A stretch of DNA of 64,000 nucleotides from Cyanobium sp. FGCU52 (GTDB lineage: Bacteria > Cyanobacteriota > Cyanobacteriia > PCC-6307 > Cyanobiaceae): the NCBI GenBank assembly GCA_024958715.1, contig JANWUS010000012.1, positions 104,232-168,231 on the forward strand. The letters are read 5' to 3'. Below are positions 26,057-34,646 of the stretch, one piece after another (position 1 is the first letter of the stretch; every line of letters starts with the position of its first letter). The notes below the pieces were generated by a model, which was not told where the DNA came from, did not search any database, and worked only from the letters and a program-made list of their open reading frames with translations. Position numbers and translations under genes: made by a program.

Positions 26057-27385
26057 ATGATGGCCGTCAATCCTCTAACCACAATGTCCGCAGGCCACCC
26101 CACCTTCCCCTGCTCGGAAGCCCTGCTGGAGCAGGCCCTGGCGGTCATCCCCCTCGGCAGCCAGACCTTCAGCAAAAGCCTTACCCAGCTCCCTCGCGGC
26201 GTCAGCCCCTTTTTCGTGGATCGGGCCGAGGGGCCCTGGTTCTGGGATGTGGATGGCCATCGATTTCTTGATCTCACCAACGGCCTGGCCTGTATCACCC
26301 TCGGCCACCGCAACCCGCTGGTCGATCAAGCGGTCCGTACTCAGCTTGAGCGCGGCGTCACCTTTTCACTGCCTCATCCCCTGGAGCGACAGGTAGCCGA
26401 ACTGATCATCGCCATGGTGCCCTGCGCCGAGATGGTGCGCTTCGGCAAGAATGGAACCGACGCCACCAGCGGCGCCATCCGTCTCGCGCGGCATTGCACA
26501 GGCCGCGACAGGGTCGCCATCTGCGGCTATCACGGCTGGCAGGACTGGAGCATTGGCACCACCTCGCGCCATGGTGGAATCCCTCTGTCGGTGCGCGAAC
26601 TCAGCCATACCTTCCCCTACAACGACCTTTCGGCTCTGGCTGAACTGCTGGCCGCCCATCCCGGGGAGTTTGCGGCCGTGATCCTGGAGCCGATGAACAT
26701 TGCCTGGCCGCAACCTGGCTATCTCGAAGGCGTTCAGGCTCTCGCTCATCAGCATGGCGCCCTGCTGGTCTTTGATGAAACGATCACAGGCTTCCGCTTC
26801 AGCAACGGAGGCGCCCAGGCCTTGTTCGGGGTCACGCCCGATCTTGCCTGTTTCGGCAAGGGATTGGCCAACGGCTATCCACTTTCAGCGCTCACTGGCC
26901 GCCGAGAGCTTATGGAGCGCATCAGCGAGATCTTTTTCAGTGGCACCTTCGGTGGGGAGACGCTGTCCCTCGCTGCCGCGAAAGCTGTGCTCGAGTTGCT
27001 TTCCAGCCAACCGATCACCGAGCAGTTGGCTGCAGCAGGACAGCAGCTCGCCGAACGGGTGAGCAAGATCAGCGCCGACCTTGGTCTGGCCGAGGTGTTC
27101 GGCCTCAGCGGACACCCGAGCTGGATGATTTGGTCGATCCGCGACCACGCCAACGCTGGCAACTCGGAGATTCGGACCCTATTGCTGCAAGAGCTCTACT
27201 CACGGGGGATCTTCACGATCGGAAGCCACAACATCTCGGCCGCGCACGATCAGCCGTGCCTGGACTTGGTGGTGCAGGCTTACTCCGAAGTGCTTCCTCT
27301 GCTCTCCGAGGCGCTGATGACCGCCGGGGGAGTCGGCGAACGTCTCCGCTGTGATCCCCTAGTTCCGCTCTTCCGAGTCCGCTGA
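26057..27385 (+). CDS. Class III PLP aminotransferase (glutamate-1-semialdehyde aminomutase-like)
   Basis: 442 residues from the ATG at 26057; ATGs at 26060 and 26084 are alternatives. The frame is open further upstream but overlaps the protease. Features: NGLACITLGHRNP near residue 80, GKNGTDATSGAIRLAR, CGYHGWQDW, VFDETITGFRF (Asp binds the PLP ring nitrogen) and the Schiff-base Lys in CFGKGLANGYP. It resembles HemL but sits in a nonulosonate operon, immediately before PseG. Such relatives occur in surface-sugar clusters, where they are thought to aminate a sugar or small donor. The tetrapyrrole role is unlikely here. Together with the aldo/keto reductase it could make an extra amino substituent. 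Confidence 0.87.
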   Translation: MMAVNPLTTMSAGHPTFPCSEALLEQALAVIPLGSQTFSKSLTQLPRGVSPFFVDRAEGPWFWDVDGHRFLDLTNGLACITLGHRNPLVDQAVRTQLERGVTFSLPHPLERQVAELIIAMVPCAEMVRFGKNGTDATSGAIRLARHCTGRDRVAICGYHGWQDWSIGTTSRHGGIPLSVRELSHTFPYNDLSALAELLAAHPGEFAAVILEPMNIAWPQPGYLEGVQALAHQHGALLVFDETITGFRFSNGGAQALFGVTPDLACFGKGLANGYPLSALTGRRELMERISEIFFSGTFGGETLSLAAAKAVLELLSSQPITEQLAAAGQQLAERVSKISADLGLAEVFGLSGHPSWMIWSIRDHANAGNSEIRTLLLQELYSRGIFTIGSHNISAAHDQPCLDLVVQAYSEVLPLLSEALMTAGGVGERLRCDPLVPLFRVR

Positions 27386-28981
27386 ATGCACGCAACGATC
27401 CCCATCCGCTGTGACAGTGGGCTGATCATGGGCAGCGGCCATGTGATGCGCTGTCGCACGCTGGCGCGTCAGCTCCGACGTCATGATGTCGATGTTCTCT
27501 TCCTCTGCAGACAGCAGCCGGGAGATCTGATCCAGCTCCTTGCCGACGAGTTCGCTGTGCGGACGTTGCCTTCACTCCCGGCATCTGCGTCGGGGGCGGC
27601 ACAGCCGACCGAGCCCGCCAGCTGGCTGGGCTGTACACAGGATCAGGATGCCGCAGACACACTGGCAGCCATCGCCGCAGTGGCTCCAGCATCCATCCCC
27701 TGGATCGTGGCGGATCATTACGGAGTGGCTGCCCCATGGCATCTCCGGGTGGTGGGGGATCTGCGTCGCCAGGGTCATCAGGCACGGCTGTTAGTGATCG
27801 ATGACCTTGCTGACAGGGATTTAGCCGCCGACCTGCTTGTCGATCAGAACTGGCTCCGCAGCGACGGCCTGCAGCTGTACAAGCAGCGTGTCCCTAAAAG
27901 TTGCCGCTGCCTGCTCGGCCCACACTACGCGCTGATCGGAGATGAATTTGCCATGCTGCACAAGATTCTTCCCAGTCGAATCGCGCCCCTACAGAAACTC
28001 CTGATCTTCTTCGGAGGTGCGGATCCCGGAAACATCAGTGAACTCTGCCTACGAGCACTGTTGGAGCCTAGCCCCCTGCCGATCAAGATCGACGTGGTGC
28101 TTGGGCCGTCCAACATCCATCGGCAACGTCTCGAACACTTGACGAGGGCCCATCCTCAGGTGCGCCTGCATGGGCCGCAACCAAGCCTCGTGGGTCTGAT
28201 CGCCCAAGCCGATCTGGCGATCGGTGCCGGCGGGGTGACCAGCTGGGAGCGCGCCTGCCTCGGCCTGCCGGCCCTGATGTCCAGTCTGGCCTCGAATCAG
28301 GATGCGGTAATCCGGCAACTCTCTCAAGCCGGAGCAGCGGTGGATCTCGGTCCAGCCGCGCAGCTCAGTGCCAAGACAGTTCGCGGGACTGTGCAACAGC
28401 TGCTCAATGGCACCCTGGACCTGCTGGCTCTGTCCAGCCGTGCGCGAACCATCACCGATGGACTCGGAACGAGACGAGTGGTGGCTGCCATGCTCGGGCC
28501 AAGACTGCCCATCAGCGTGCGCAAGGCCGAGGCGGCTGATGAAGCCATCTGGTTGCATTGGGCGAATGATTCTGAAAGCCGCGCGGCCAGCTTCTCTCAC
28601 GATCCCATCAGCCCCCAACAGCATCACCTCTGGTTCAGCACGCGACTGATGGATCCGGCTACTCAACTCTTGATTGCCCACACCGCAGACGGACTGCCGC
28701 TGGGATCAGTCCGCTTTGAACAAATCAGTGGCGGTGCTCACGGAACCCAGTGGCTGGTGTCCCTGGCTCTGGAACCCGCTTGCCGCGGACATGGACTAGC
28801 CGCGTCGATGCTGATGGAAGCCATAGCAACACTACGACAATACTCGGATGGGTGTGGTGAACTGGTCGCCGAGGTCAAGCCGAGCAACCTGGCGAGCATT
28901 AGCCTGTTTGAGAAGGCAGGGTTCAAAGCCTGTGCACCGCGCCGATCGAAGGCACTATGTTTTCAGCGAACAATAATCTGA
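27386..28981 (+). CDS. pseG: PseG-type UDP-sugar hydrolase fused to a GNAT acetyltransferase
   Basis: 531 residues; the ATG directly follows the aminotransferase stop. Residues 1-370 match PseG/SpsG (MurG-like GT-B fold): IRCDSGLIMGSGHVMRC with the catalytic-type His near 19, then IFFGGADPGN and GAGGVTSWERACLGLPAL. This part removes UDP from UDP-2,4-diacetamido-2,4,6-trideoxy-beta-L-altropyranose. Residues 375-531 form a GNAT domain (VRKAEAADEAIWLHW, LALEPACRGHGLAASML, SNLASISLFEKAGF). The fusion would let N-acylation and UDP release act on one enzyme. A separate GNAT (21453) also exists, so one domain may transfer a different acyl group. Confidence 0.9.
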   Translation: MHATIPIRCDSGLIMGSGHVMRCRTLARQLRRHDVDVLFLCRQQPGDLIQLLADEFAVRTLPSLPASASGAAQPTEPASWLGCTQDQDAADTLAAIAAVAPASIPWIVADHYGVAAPWHLRVVGDLRRQGHQARLLVIDDLADRDLAADLLVDQNWLRSDGLQLYKQRVPKSCRCLLGPHYALIGDEFAMLHKILPSRIAPLQKLLIFFGGADPGNISELCLRALLEPSPLPIKIDVVLGPSNIHRQRLEHLTRAHPQVRLHGPQPSLVGLIAQADLAIGAGGVTSWERACLGLPALMSSLASNQDAVIRQLSQAGAAVDLGPAAQLSAKTVRGTVQQLLNGTLDLLALSSRARTITDGLGTRRVVAAMLGPRLPISVRKAEAADEAIWLHWANDSESRAASFSHDPISPQQHHLWFSTRLMDPATQLLIAHTADGLPLGSVRFEQISGGAHGTQWLVSLALEPACRGHGLAASMLMEAIATLRQYSDGCGELVAEVKPSNLASISLFEKAGFKACAPRRSKALCFQRTII

Positions 28982-28990
28982 GAATCAACC

Positions 28991-30403
28991 ATGAAGACAC
29001 CCCCTATCGGTCGACTGGAACTAATGGCCGATCGACATATGATTCAGCGCACCAAGCGACTCGACCATCGCTTGGAAGAGCCACGCTGTGAGGGAGCAGT
29101 CTTCTGGTTCGACCAGCCTTGGGAGGGTCCGCTGTCCGGCTACTGCACGGTGTTGCATGACAGCGATCGAGATGAATTCAAGCTCTACTATAGAGGGCTC
29201 AGTGATGGCTCGATGGAATGCCGCAGGGGCGAGGTGACATGCCTGGCAACCTCTGCTGACGGGATCAATTGGATCCGACCCAACCTGGGCCTGCATTCAT
29301 GGCAAGACAAGGACGAAACCAACATTGTTCTCGCCGAAGAACCGCCATTCTCGCATAACTTTACTCCCTTCATTGACCTCCGTCCAGATGTGAGCAAAGA
29401 AAGCTGTTTCAAGGCGCTCGCCGGAGTTGCACCACTTGGATTGCATGCCTATGTCTCAAGCGATGGGGTTAACTGGACACGTCAGTCTGAACGACCGGCC
29501 ATCAGCGACGGGATGTTAGATTCCCAGAATGTTGCCTTCTGGTCTAATCATGAGCAGCTTTACATATGCTATCTACGCACTTGGACTGGCGAGGGCTTCA
29601 GCGGCACGCGCACGATCAGTCGCAGCGTATCAAAGGACTTCAGGCGCTGGAGCAAGCCGAAGCAGATGCGCTTTGGAGGAAGACCACTTGAGCATCTCTA
29701 CACCAATCAGACCCAGCCCTACCCAGGCGCCCCACATCTCTACATTGGAATCGCTGCACGATTCATGCCCGACCGTCAGCGTCTCAGCGAATCAGAAGCG
29801 AAAGAGCTTAAAGTTGACCCGGAGTATTACAATGACTGTTCAGATGTGGTCCTACTGACTAGCCGCGGCGGCAATCGCTACGCCCGAACTGTCCCGGAGG
29901 CCTTCCTGCGGCCAGGCATCGGCCTGGAACATTGGGTATCGCGAACGAATTTCCCGGCTTATGGTGTTGTTCAAACCGCACCAGACCAACTTTCCTTCTA
30001 CCTGAACACTCACTATGCTCAGCCTGGGGCGCAACTGTGTCGCTACACGCTACCGCTTGATCGGCTGGGCTATCTGGAAGGGCGCGACGCCTGGGGTGAG
30101 ATGATCAGCAAGTCATTCCCCGTGGAACAAAACGCACAGTTAAGTATCAATATGGCTACATCAGCAGCAGGTTCCGTTCAGGTTGCTGTGCTGGACGAAG
30201 ACTACGCTCCGCTGCCGGGCTTCACTTGGACTGAATGCGGTGAACTGATTGGCAATGAACTGGATCGCAACGTGCGGTGGGTGCAGGAAGGCGTCATCAG
30301 GCGTCTAGGTCAGGCTGCTGTTCCGCGCATCCGCCTTCACTTCCGTCTGCGTGACGCCAGACTTTATGCTTACCGCATCCACTCAGGTCAGCCCAGAACA
30401 TGA
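28991..30403 (+). CDS. Beta-propeller protein resembling GH32/43/62-superfamily hydrolases; function unknown
   Basis: 470 residues, nine bases after pseG and overlapping pseI by four bases. Blade-like repeats are visible, for example FKLYYRG, ATSADGINWIRP, VSSDGVNWTRQ and QLYICYLRTWTGEGFS. This pattern of 'SxDGxxW' and 'xYYxG' segments is typical of five-bladed propellers of glycoside hydrolase families 32, 43 and 62. I do not see a clear catalytic triad. Placement between the PseG and PseI steps implies a role tied to the sugar, such as trimming, binding or modifying a glycan. There is no signal peptide, so it acts in the cytoplasm unless exported by another route. It is not part of any described Pse pathway that I know. 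Confidence 0.6.
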   Translation: MKTPPIGRLELMADRHMIQRTKRLDHRLEEPRCEGAVFWFDQPWEGPLSGYCTVLHDSDRDEFKLYYRGLSDGSMECRRGEVTCLATSADGINWIRPNLGLHSWQDKDETNIVLAEEPPFSHNFTPFIDLRPDVSKESCFKALAGVAPLGLHAYVSSDGVNWTRQSERPAISDGMLDSQNVAFWSNHEQLYICYLRTWTGEGFSGTRTISRSVSKDFRRWSKPKQMRFGGRPLEHLYTNQTQPYPGAPHLYIGIAARFMPDRQRLSESEAKELKVDPEYYNDCSDVVLLTSRGGNRYARTVPEAFLRPGIGLEHWVSRTNFPAYGVVQTAPDQLSFYLNTHYAQPGAQLCRYTLPLDRLGYLEGRDAWGEMISKSFPVEQNAQLSINMATSAAGSVQVAVLDEDYAPLPGFTWTECGELIGNELDRNVRWVQEGVIRRLGQAAVPRIRLHFRLRDARLYAYRIHSGQPRT

Positions 30404-31458
30404 GATCACCAGAGTTCATGATTGGCAATATCCCAGTCGGCGCTGGTCACCCCCCGTTTGTGATTGCTGAGATGAGCGGCAATCATAATCAGAGTCTTGA
30501 GAGAGCGCTGAGGATTGTTGATGCGGCCGCAGCTGCTGGCGCCCATGCTTTGAAGCTTCAGACATACACCGCTGATTCAATCACACTTGATGTGCGAGGA
30601 GGTACTTTTGAGATCACTGATTCAGCCAGCTTGTGGAGCGGTCAGAATCTGCATGACCTCTATGCAAAAGCGGCTACCCCTTGGGATTGGCATGCAATGA
30701 TTATGGAACGAGCCAATCAGCATGGCATGCTCTGCTTCAGCTCACCGTTTGATGAAGCAGCTGTCGACTTCCTAGAGGATCTTGACGTACCCGCTTACAA
30801 GATTGCCAGCTTTGAAAATAGTCATCTACCGTTAATTCGCAAGGCCGCAAAAACGGGCAAGCCGTTAATCATCTCTACGGGTCTGGCTACTCTGGGTGAA
30901 TTAGAGGAGGCTGTTACAGCAGCGCGTGAGGCAGGCTGCGCGAACTTAATCCTGCTTAAATGCACAAGCTCCTATCCAGCATCACCTGAAAACACAAATA
31001 TCCATACGATTCCGCACCTTGCGGAGTTGTTCCAATGCACAGTCGGCCTGTCCGATCACACGCGAGGAATTGGCGTCTCGATTGCTGCTGTCGCATTGGG
31101 GGCTCGGGTTATTGAGAAGCATTTCTGTCTGTCGAGAGACGAAGGAGGCGTGGACAGTGCCTTTTCCTTGGAGCCTGCTGAGCTCAAACAGCTCGTTCAG
31201 GAAACAGAGCGTGCGTGGCAAGGCCTCGGAGAGGTGTTCTACGGACCCACCGATGCCGAGCAGGCTTCACTCGGGTTTAGGCGGTCCCTCTACATCGCCC
31301 GAGACATCCCTGCCGGGACGATCCTGGATCCAGAGAATCTACGCATTGTCAGGCCCGGCTACGGCCTCCATCCACGCCATTACGAAACAATGCTGGGCCG
31401 ACGCGTCAATCGAGACATCAGCAAGGGAACTCCATTAAGCCTGGATCTTGTGACATAG
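30400..31458 (+). CDS. pseI: Pseudaminic acid synthase (PseI)
   Basis: 352 residues, NeuB family. VIAEMSGNHNQS near residue 21, LQTYTADSITLD near 52, KAATPWDWHAMI and SSPFDEAAVDFLE are PseI-specific patterns. The metal and PEP region includes EKHFCLSRDEGGVDSAFSLEP. A C-terminal SAF (antifreeze-like) domain (SLYIARDIPAGTIL) completes the protein. It condenses PEP with 2,4-diacetamido-2,4,6-trideoxy-L-altrose to form the nine-carbon acid. The QTYTAD segment favours PseI over sialic acid (NeuB) or legionaminic acid (LegI) synthases. It is the last gene of the plus-strand operon and converges with a methyltransferase gene. Confidence 0.93.
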   Translation: MRSPEFMIGNIPVGAGHPPFVIAEMSGNHNQSLERALRIVDAAAAAGAHALKLQTYTADSITLDVRGGTFEITDSASLWSGQNLHDLYAKAATPWDWHAMIMERANQHGMLCFSSPFDEAAVDFLEDLDVPAYKIASFENSHLPLIRKAAKTGKPLIISTGLATLGELEEAVTAAREAGCANLILLKCTSSYPASPENTNIHTIPHLAELFQCTVGLSDHTRGIGVSIAAVALGARVIEKHFCLSRDEGGVDSAFSLEPAELKQLVQETERAWQGLGEVFYGPTDAEQASLGFRRSLYIARDIPAGTILDPENLRIVRPGYGLHPRHYETMLGRRVNRDISKGTPLSLDLVT

Positions 31459-31615
31459 TTCACTCATGGCTTCCAGAAGAAAGCCTGATGACGATCAAGC
31501 TCAGCGGAACAAGCGGGAAGAGGAATGACTCGTTCCCGACACCACTAAGTTTCCAGTGGTCTGATGGCGTGGTATCGAGAATGTGCGAATAGAATGGGTC
31601 AGACAAGCAACGTAG

Positions 31616-33232
31616 TTACAGCTCCTGGGTTATGCGATAGCTCAAGAGGCGGGTATCCTCCTGCCCCTGCCATGCAGGACTAAAACAGTCAGACGATGTG
31701 ATTTCCAACTCTACTCCTGGAGCGAGTCCGCTCAACTCCAGCACTGCGCTGACTTCATTGCTCCAACTCGGCCGAATCCTGAGACGATGCACCTGCCCTG
31801 TGTCGCCATTGCGAATCCATATCTGTTGTGAGCGTAGACGTTGCCGCGGAATTGGACTCGTGAATTTCAAGCGGATCGTGGAATTCCCCTCCACGATCGG
31901 ATGAAAGATCTCACAGGGACCCATCCAGACATCAACGAACTTTTGGGGCAGCGGTAAGCGATCGGCATTGGTATCAACTTCATCGGCAGGCACCAAACAG
32001 ATGCGGCCACTTAGGAGACGCTGATCATCTGTTTCAGTCACCCATGCTGGATTGAAGACTTCGCTTACAGCCAGCTCAAATTCACCATGTCCACCGTGCA
32101 GGGGCAGTTGGATCTGAATTTCTGCGTCGCAATCTGCCTTCGGCAATACCTTGTAAGGACCTAGTGCTTTACCGACAAGCAAATCCTTGACGAAAAGGAG
32201 GATGGGCTTTTCATTAAGATTAGGGATAGGGGAACGAAATACAAGGCCGATGTAATCGCTGTCTGGTTGAGAGCAGACAATCCGTGTCGAAGCCCCAATC
32301 CAATGTTCATTGCTCACATCGCAAACATACTCACCAGAAGCACTGACAAGGAAATTGGGAGGCTCATCATCTCCGTGTAGACAGATGCTGGAGAGCGCCT
32401 TAGTGGAGTTAAATGCTACCATGGTATTCCAGGAGCGATCTGTACATAGCAAAGTCTCAACGCTTGCAGCACTGAGGCGTCCAGGTGCAAAAAAACCTGA
32501 AAGAGGAACCATTCGCCTTTGGGCGGTAAACCCGGCACAAGCAATAATCTCCTCAAGTTCAGCAGGGGTATAAGGACGCTCAAGAGTATTGTAGCGCTCC
32601 ATAATCTCTCTGCAATAAGAGTCGGTTCCATCTGAGCTACCTTCAATGACAACAACAATGCCATCCGGTTTTAGGCTGTGTCTGATGTTGCGCAGGGCCT
32701 TGATTGGGTCTCCAAAATGATGGAGAGCCGACTCCAGGACGGCCACATCAAACAACTCTCTTCGTTCAAGGGGACCGGACTCTATATCATGCACAAACAA
32801 ATCGACATTCAGGGGCGAACCCGTTGTCGTAGGCAAAGGATCTGCATTCATCCGTTCATTAGCAAGATTGATCATGGATTGACTGATGTCAAATCCACAC
32901 ACTCGCAATCCAAGCTTGGCCAAATAGTGACTGACCCAACCCGTCCCACATGCAACATCAAGGAATGAAGCAGTTGGCGGAAGATCCAAGGTTGCAAGTA
33001 GATGAGCAAAAAACCCAAGCTCACGACAAAGCTCTTGAGTCTGCTTGCAAATAGACAAATCAGAATCCTGCAGGGTTATGAATGGCTTAACCAGATGAAA
33101 CCGCCGCATAGCATCCCGGTCATTGCCTGCAAAAAGCTGATCAAGATATTCCAGGGCTCCTGCCTTCCAGTCGACACCCACAGGAATCCGATTGTTTATC
33201 TGAGAGAGAAGCTCTTGCGAACGCTGGTCCAT
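31616..33232 (-). CDS. SAM-dependent methyltransferase with duplicated C-terminal beta domain
   Basis: 538 residues. Methyltransferase motif I FLDVACGTGWVSHYL lies near residue 89, followed by CGFDISQSM, AVLESALHHFGDP and LKPDGIVVVIEG. After about residue 280 come two related beta-rich units. Their ends read VFNPAWVTETDDQRLLSGRI and CFSPAWQGQEDTRLLSYRI. This W-x-DTRxLS pattern is found at the C-termini of cyanobacterial glycan enzymes and may bind sugar. Codon and base use are AT-richer than in the Pse operon. It is transcribed opposite to the operon and diverges from the glycosyltransferase at 33374. Confidence 0.82.
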   Translation of the reverse strand: MDQRSQELLSQINNRIPVGVDWKAGALEYLDQLFAGNDRDAMRRFHLVKPFITLQDSDLSICKQTQELCRELGFFAHLLATLDLPPTASFLDVACGTGWVSHYLAKLGLRVCGFDISQSMINLANERMNADPLPTTTGSPLNVDLFVHDIESGPLERRELFDVAVLESALHHFGDPIKALRNIRHSLKPDGIVVVIEGSSDGTDSYCREIMERYNTLERPYTPAELEEIIACAGFTAQRRMVPLSGFFAPGRLSAASVETLLCTDRSWNTMVAFNSTKALSSICLHGDDEPPNFLVSASGEYVCDVSNEHWIGASTRIVCSQPDSDYIGLVFRSPIPNLNEKPILLFVKDLLVGKALGPYKVLPKADCDAEIQIQLPLHGGHGEFELAVSEVFNPAWVTETDDQRLLSGRICLVPADEVDTNADRLPLPQKFVDVWMGPCEIFHPIVEGNSTIRLKFTSPIPRQRLRSQQIWIRNGDTGQVHRLRIRPSWSNEVSAVLELSGLAPGVELEITSSDCFSPAWQGQEDTRLLSYRITQEL

Positions 33233-33373
33233 GATGCGTTGGTTGGCGTGAACATAGGGATAACAGCCGAGAGGTTGCCGCTCGCCCTTTGTGGCATCAG
33301 TCTACGCTAAGCTCAATTCTGAAGGCTATCAACCGCAACGCGACGTACCCAACTACAGACGCAGAGTTTCCCA

Positions 33374-34645
33374 TTGAAAGTCCTACTTGATGCAAAAGTT
33401 CTTGCGCTAGCCGGCCGGACTGGCAACCGCTCTGGCGTCTACAGATATGCCGAAGCGCTACTTAGGCATTTCAGCGCAACTAGCGATATAGAGCTGAAAC
33501 CCATTTGTCCAGATCTACTGGACTATCCGTTCTTCTGGCAGGATTTACAGTTTAGGAGGTCTGAATGGTCAAGGCCGAGCATCACCTGGGAGCAGTTCTT
33601 TCAGAATTTTGATCAAGACTTCTTGGCAAGTCTTCACCGACCACAGTCTTGGCGACGCCATGCCCTTCAATTCTTAAAGCAAAGTACACGCCATGTTCCT
33701 CTGCAGAAAACCCTTGGTTCTCTTCATCTGAAGCAACAAGTTCGAGGACGCGAGAAGGTTGTCTTCCACAGTCCTTTTCTTCTTATGCCAGAGAGTGCAA
33801 CAAATCTTGAACACGTCGCTCTTGTCAGGACCGTCCATGACTTACTCCCTCTTTCCATGCCTCAATTCTTCTTGGCTGAGAGTGTGAGACGCTTTAAGGA
33901 GTCACTGTCTAACATTAAGGACAGCGAGCATATAGTTTGTGTATCTGAGACTGTCCGCTCTGACATTCAGAGGATGATGCCAGAGATTCCACCTAATCAC
34001 CTACATGCCATTCCACTGGCAGGCGATTCAGTAACAGACCATTCTGCCAAGAGTGATGGCTGGGATGTCTTCTGTCAACACTTTAAAATTTCAGAAGATG
34101 ATCAGCTGCTTCTTTCTGTAGGGACGATTGAACCTCGAAAGAACCATTATCATCTGCTTAAAGGATTTGAGCTGGCAACCAGAGAATTACGTGATGTTCA
34201 GTTACGCCTCATCATTGTCGGGGCGTTGGGATGGCATTACGATCCTATCCTCCAGGCAATTTCTGAAAGTCCAGTTGCTGACAGGATCATCCTACTCGGT
34301 TCCATTCCTGATGCTTTGCTGGGCTGCTTATACCAAAAGGCATTCGCTACTATCTTTGTCTCATGGGGAGAGGGCTTCGGCTTACCAGTTCTCGAATCGA
34401 TGACATATGGCACTCCGGTGATCTCGTCGTCCGTTCCAGCTTTAAGTGAACTGGCTCAAGGCGCAGCTTATTTCGTTAATCCCGCATCAATTGGGGAAAT
34501 CGGCGCAGCCATTACAGCGCTTGGCGTGTCAACCCAACTCCGTGATAAGCTAAGCCTACTTGGCTCGGCTCGCGCGAAGACCTACAGTTGGAACAACACA
34601 GTTGGTGCTACCGCAAGACTATACAAGCAATTGCTCGCCAACTAA
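33374..34645 (+). CDS. GT4-family glycosyltransferase
   Basis: 423 residues from a TTG at 33374; no better start is seen. GT-B fold with the GT4 donor site SVGTIEPRKNHYHLLKGFE near residue 243 and the EX7E motif in WGEGFGLPVLESMTYGTPVISS near 330. The N-terminal LLDAKVLALAGRTGNRSGVYRYA resembles the start of mannosyl- or rhamnosyltransferases of this group. AT-rich base use matches its neighbours and suggests transfer. It is followed within two bases by another GT4 gene. Donor and acceptor are unknown. Confidence 0.87.
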   Translation: MKVLLDAKVLALAGRTGNRSGVYRYAEALLRHFSATSDIELKPICPDLLDYPFFWQDLQFRRSEWSRPSITWEQFFQNFDQDFLASLHRPQSWRRHALQFLKQSTRHVPLQKTLGSLHLKQQVRGREKVVFHSPFLLMPESATNLEHVALVRTVHDLLPLSMPQFFLAESVRRFKESLSNIKDSEHIVCVSETVRSDIQRMMPEIPPNHLHAIPLAGDSVTDHSAKSDGWDVFCQHFKISEDDQLLLSVGTIEPRKNHYHLLKGFELATRELRDVQLRLIIVGALGWHYDPILQAISESPVADRIILLGSIPDALLGCLYQKAFATIFVSWGEGFGLPVLESMTYGTPVISSSVPALSELAQGAAYFVNPASIGEIGAAITALGVSTQLRDKLSLLGSARAKTYSWNNTVGATARLYKQLLAN

Positions 34646-34646
34646 G

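Noticed and set aside
26057..27385. hemL (tetrapyrrole biosynthesis)
   Set aside because: Similar family, but operon position between the sugar genes indicates a sugar-related paralogue.
30400..31458. Sialic acid synthase NeuB or legionaminic acid synthase
   Set aside because: The QTYTAD and ATPWDWHA patterns plus PseB, PseC and PseG in the same operon favour PseI.
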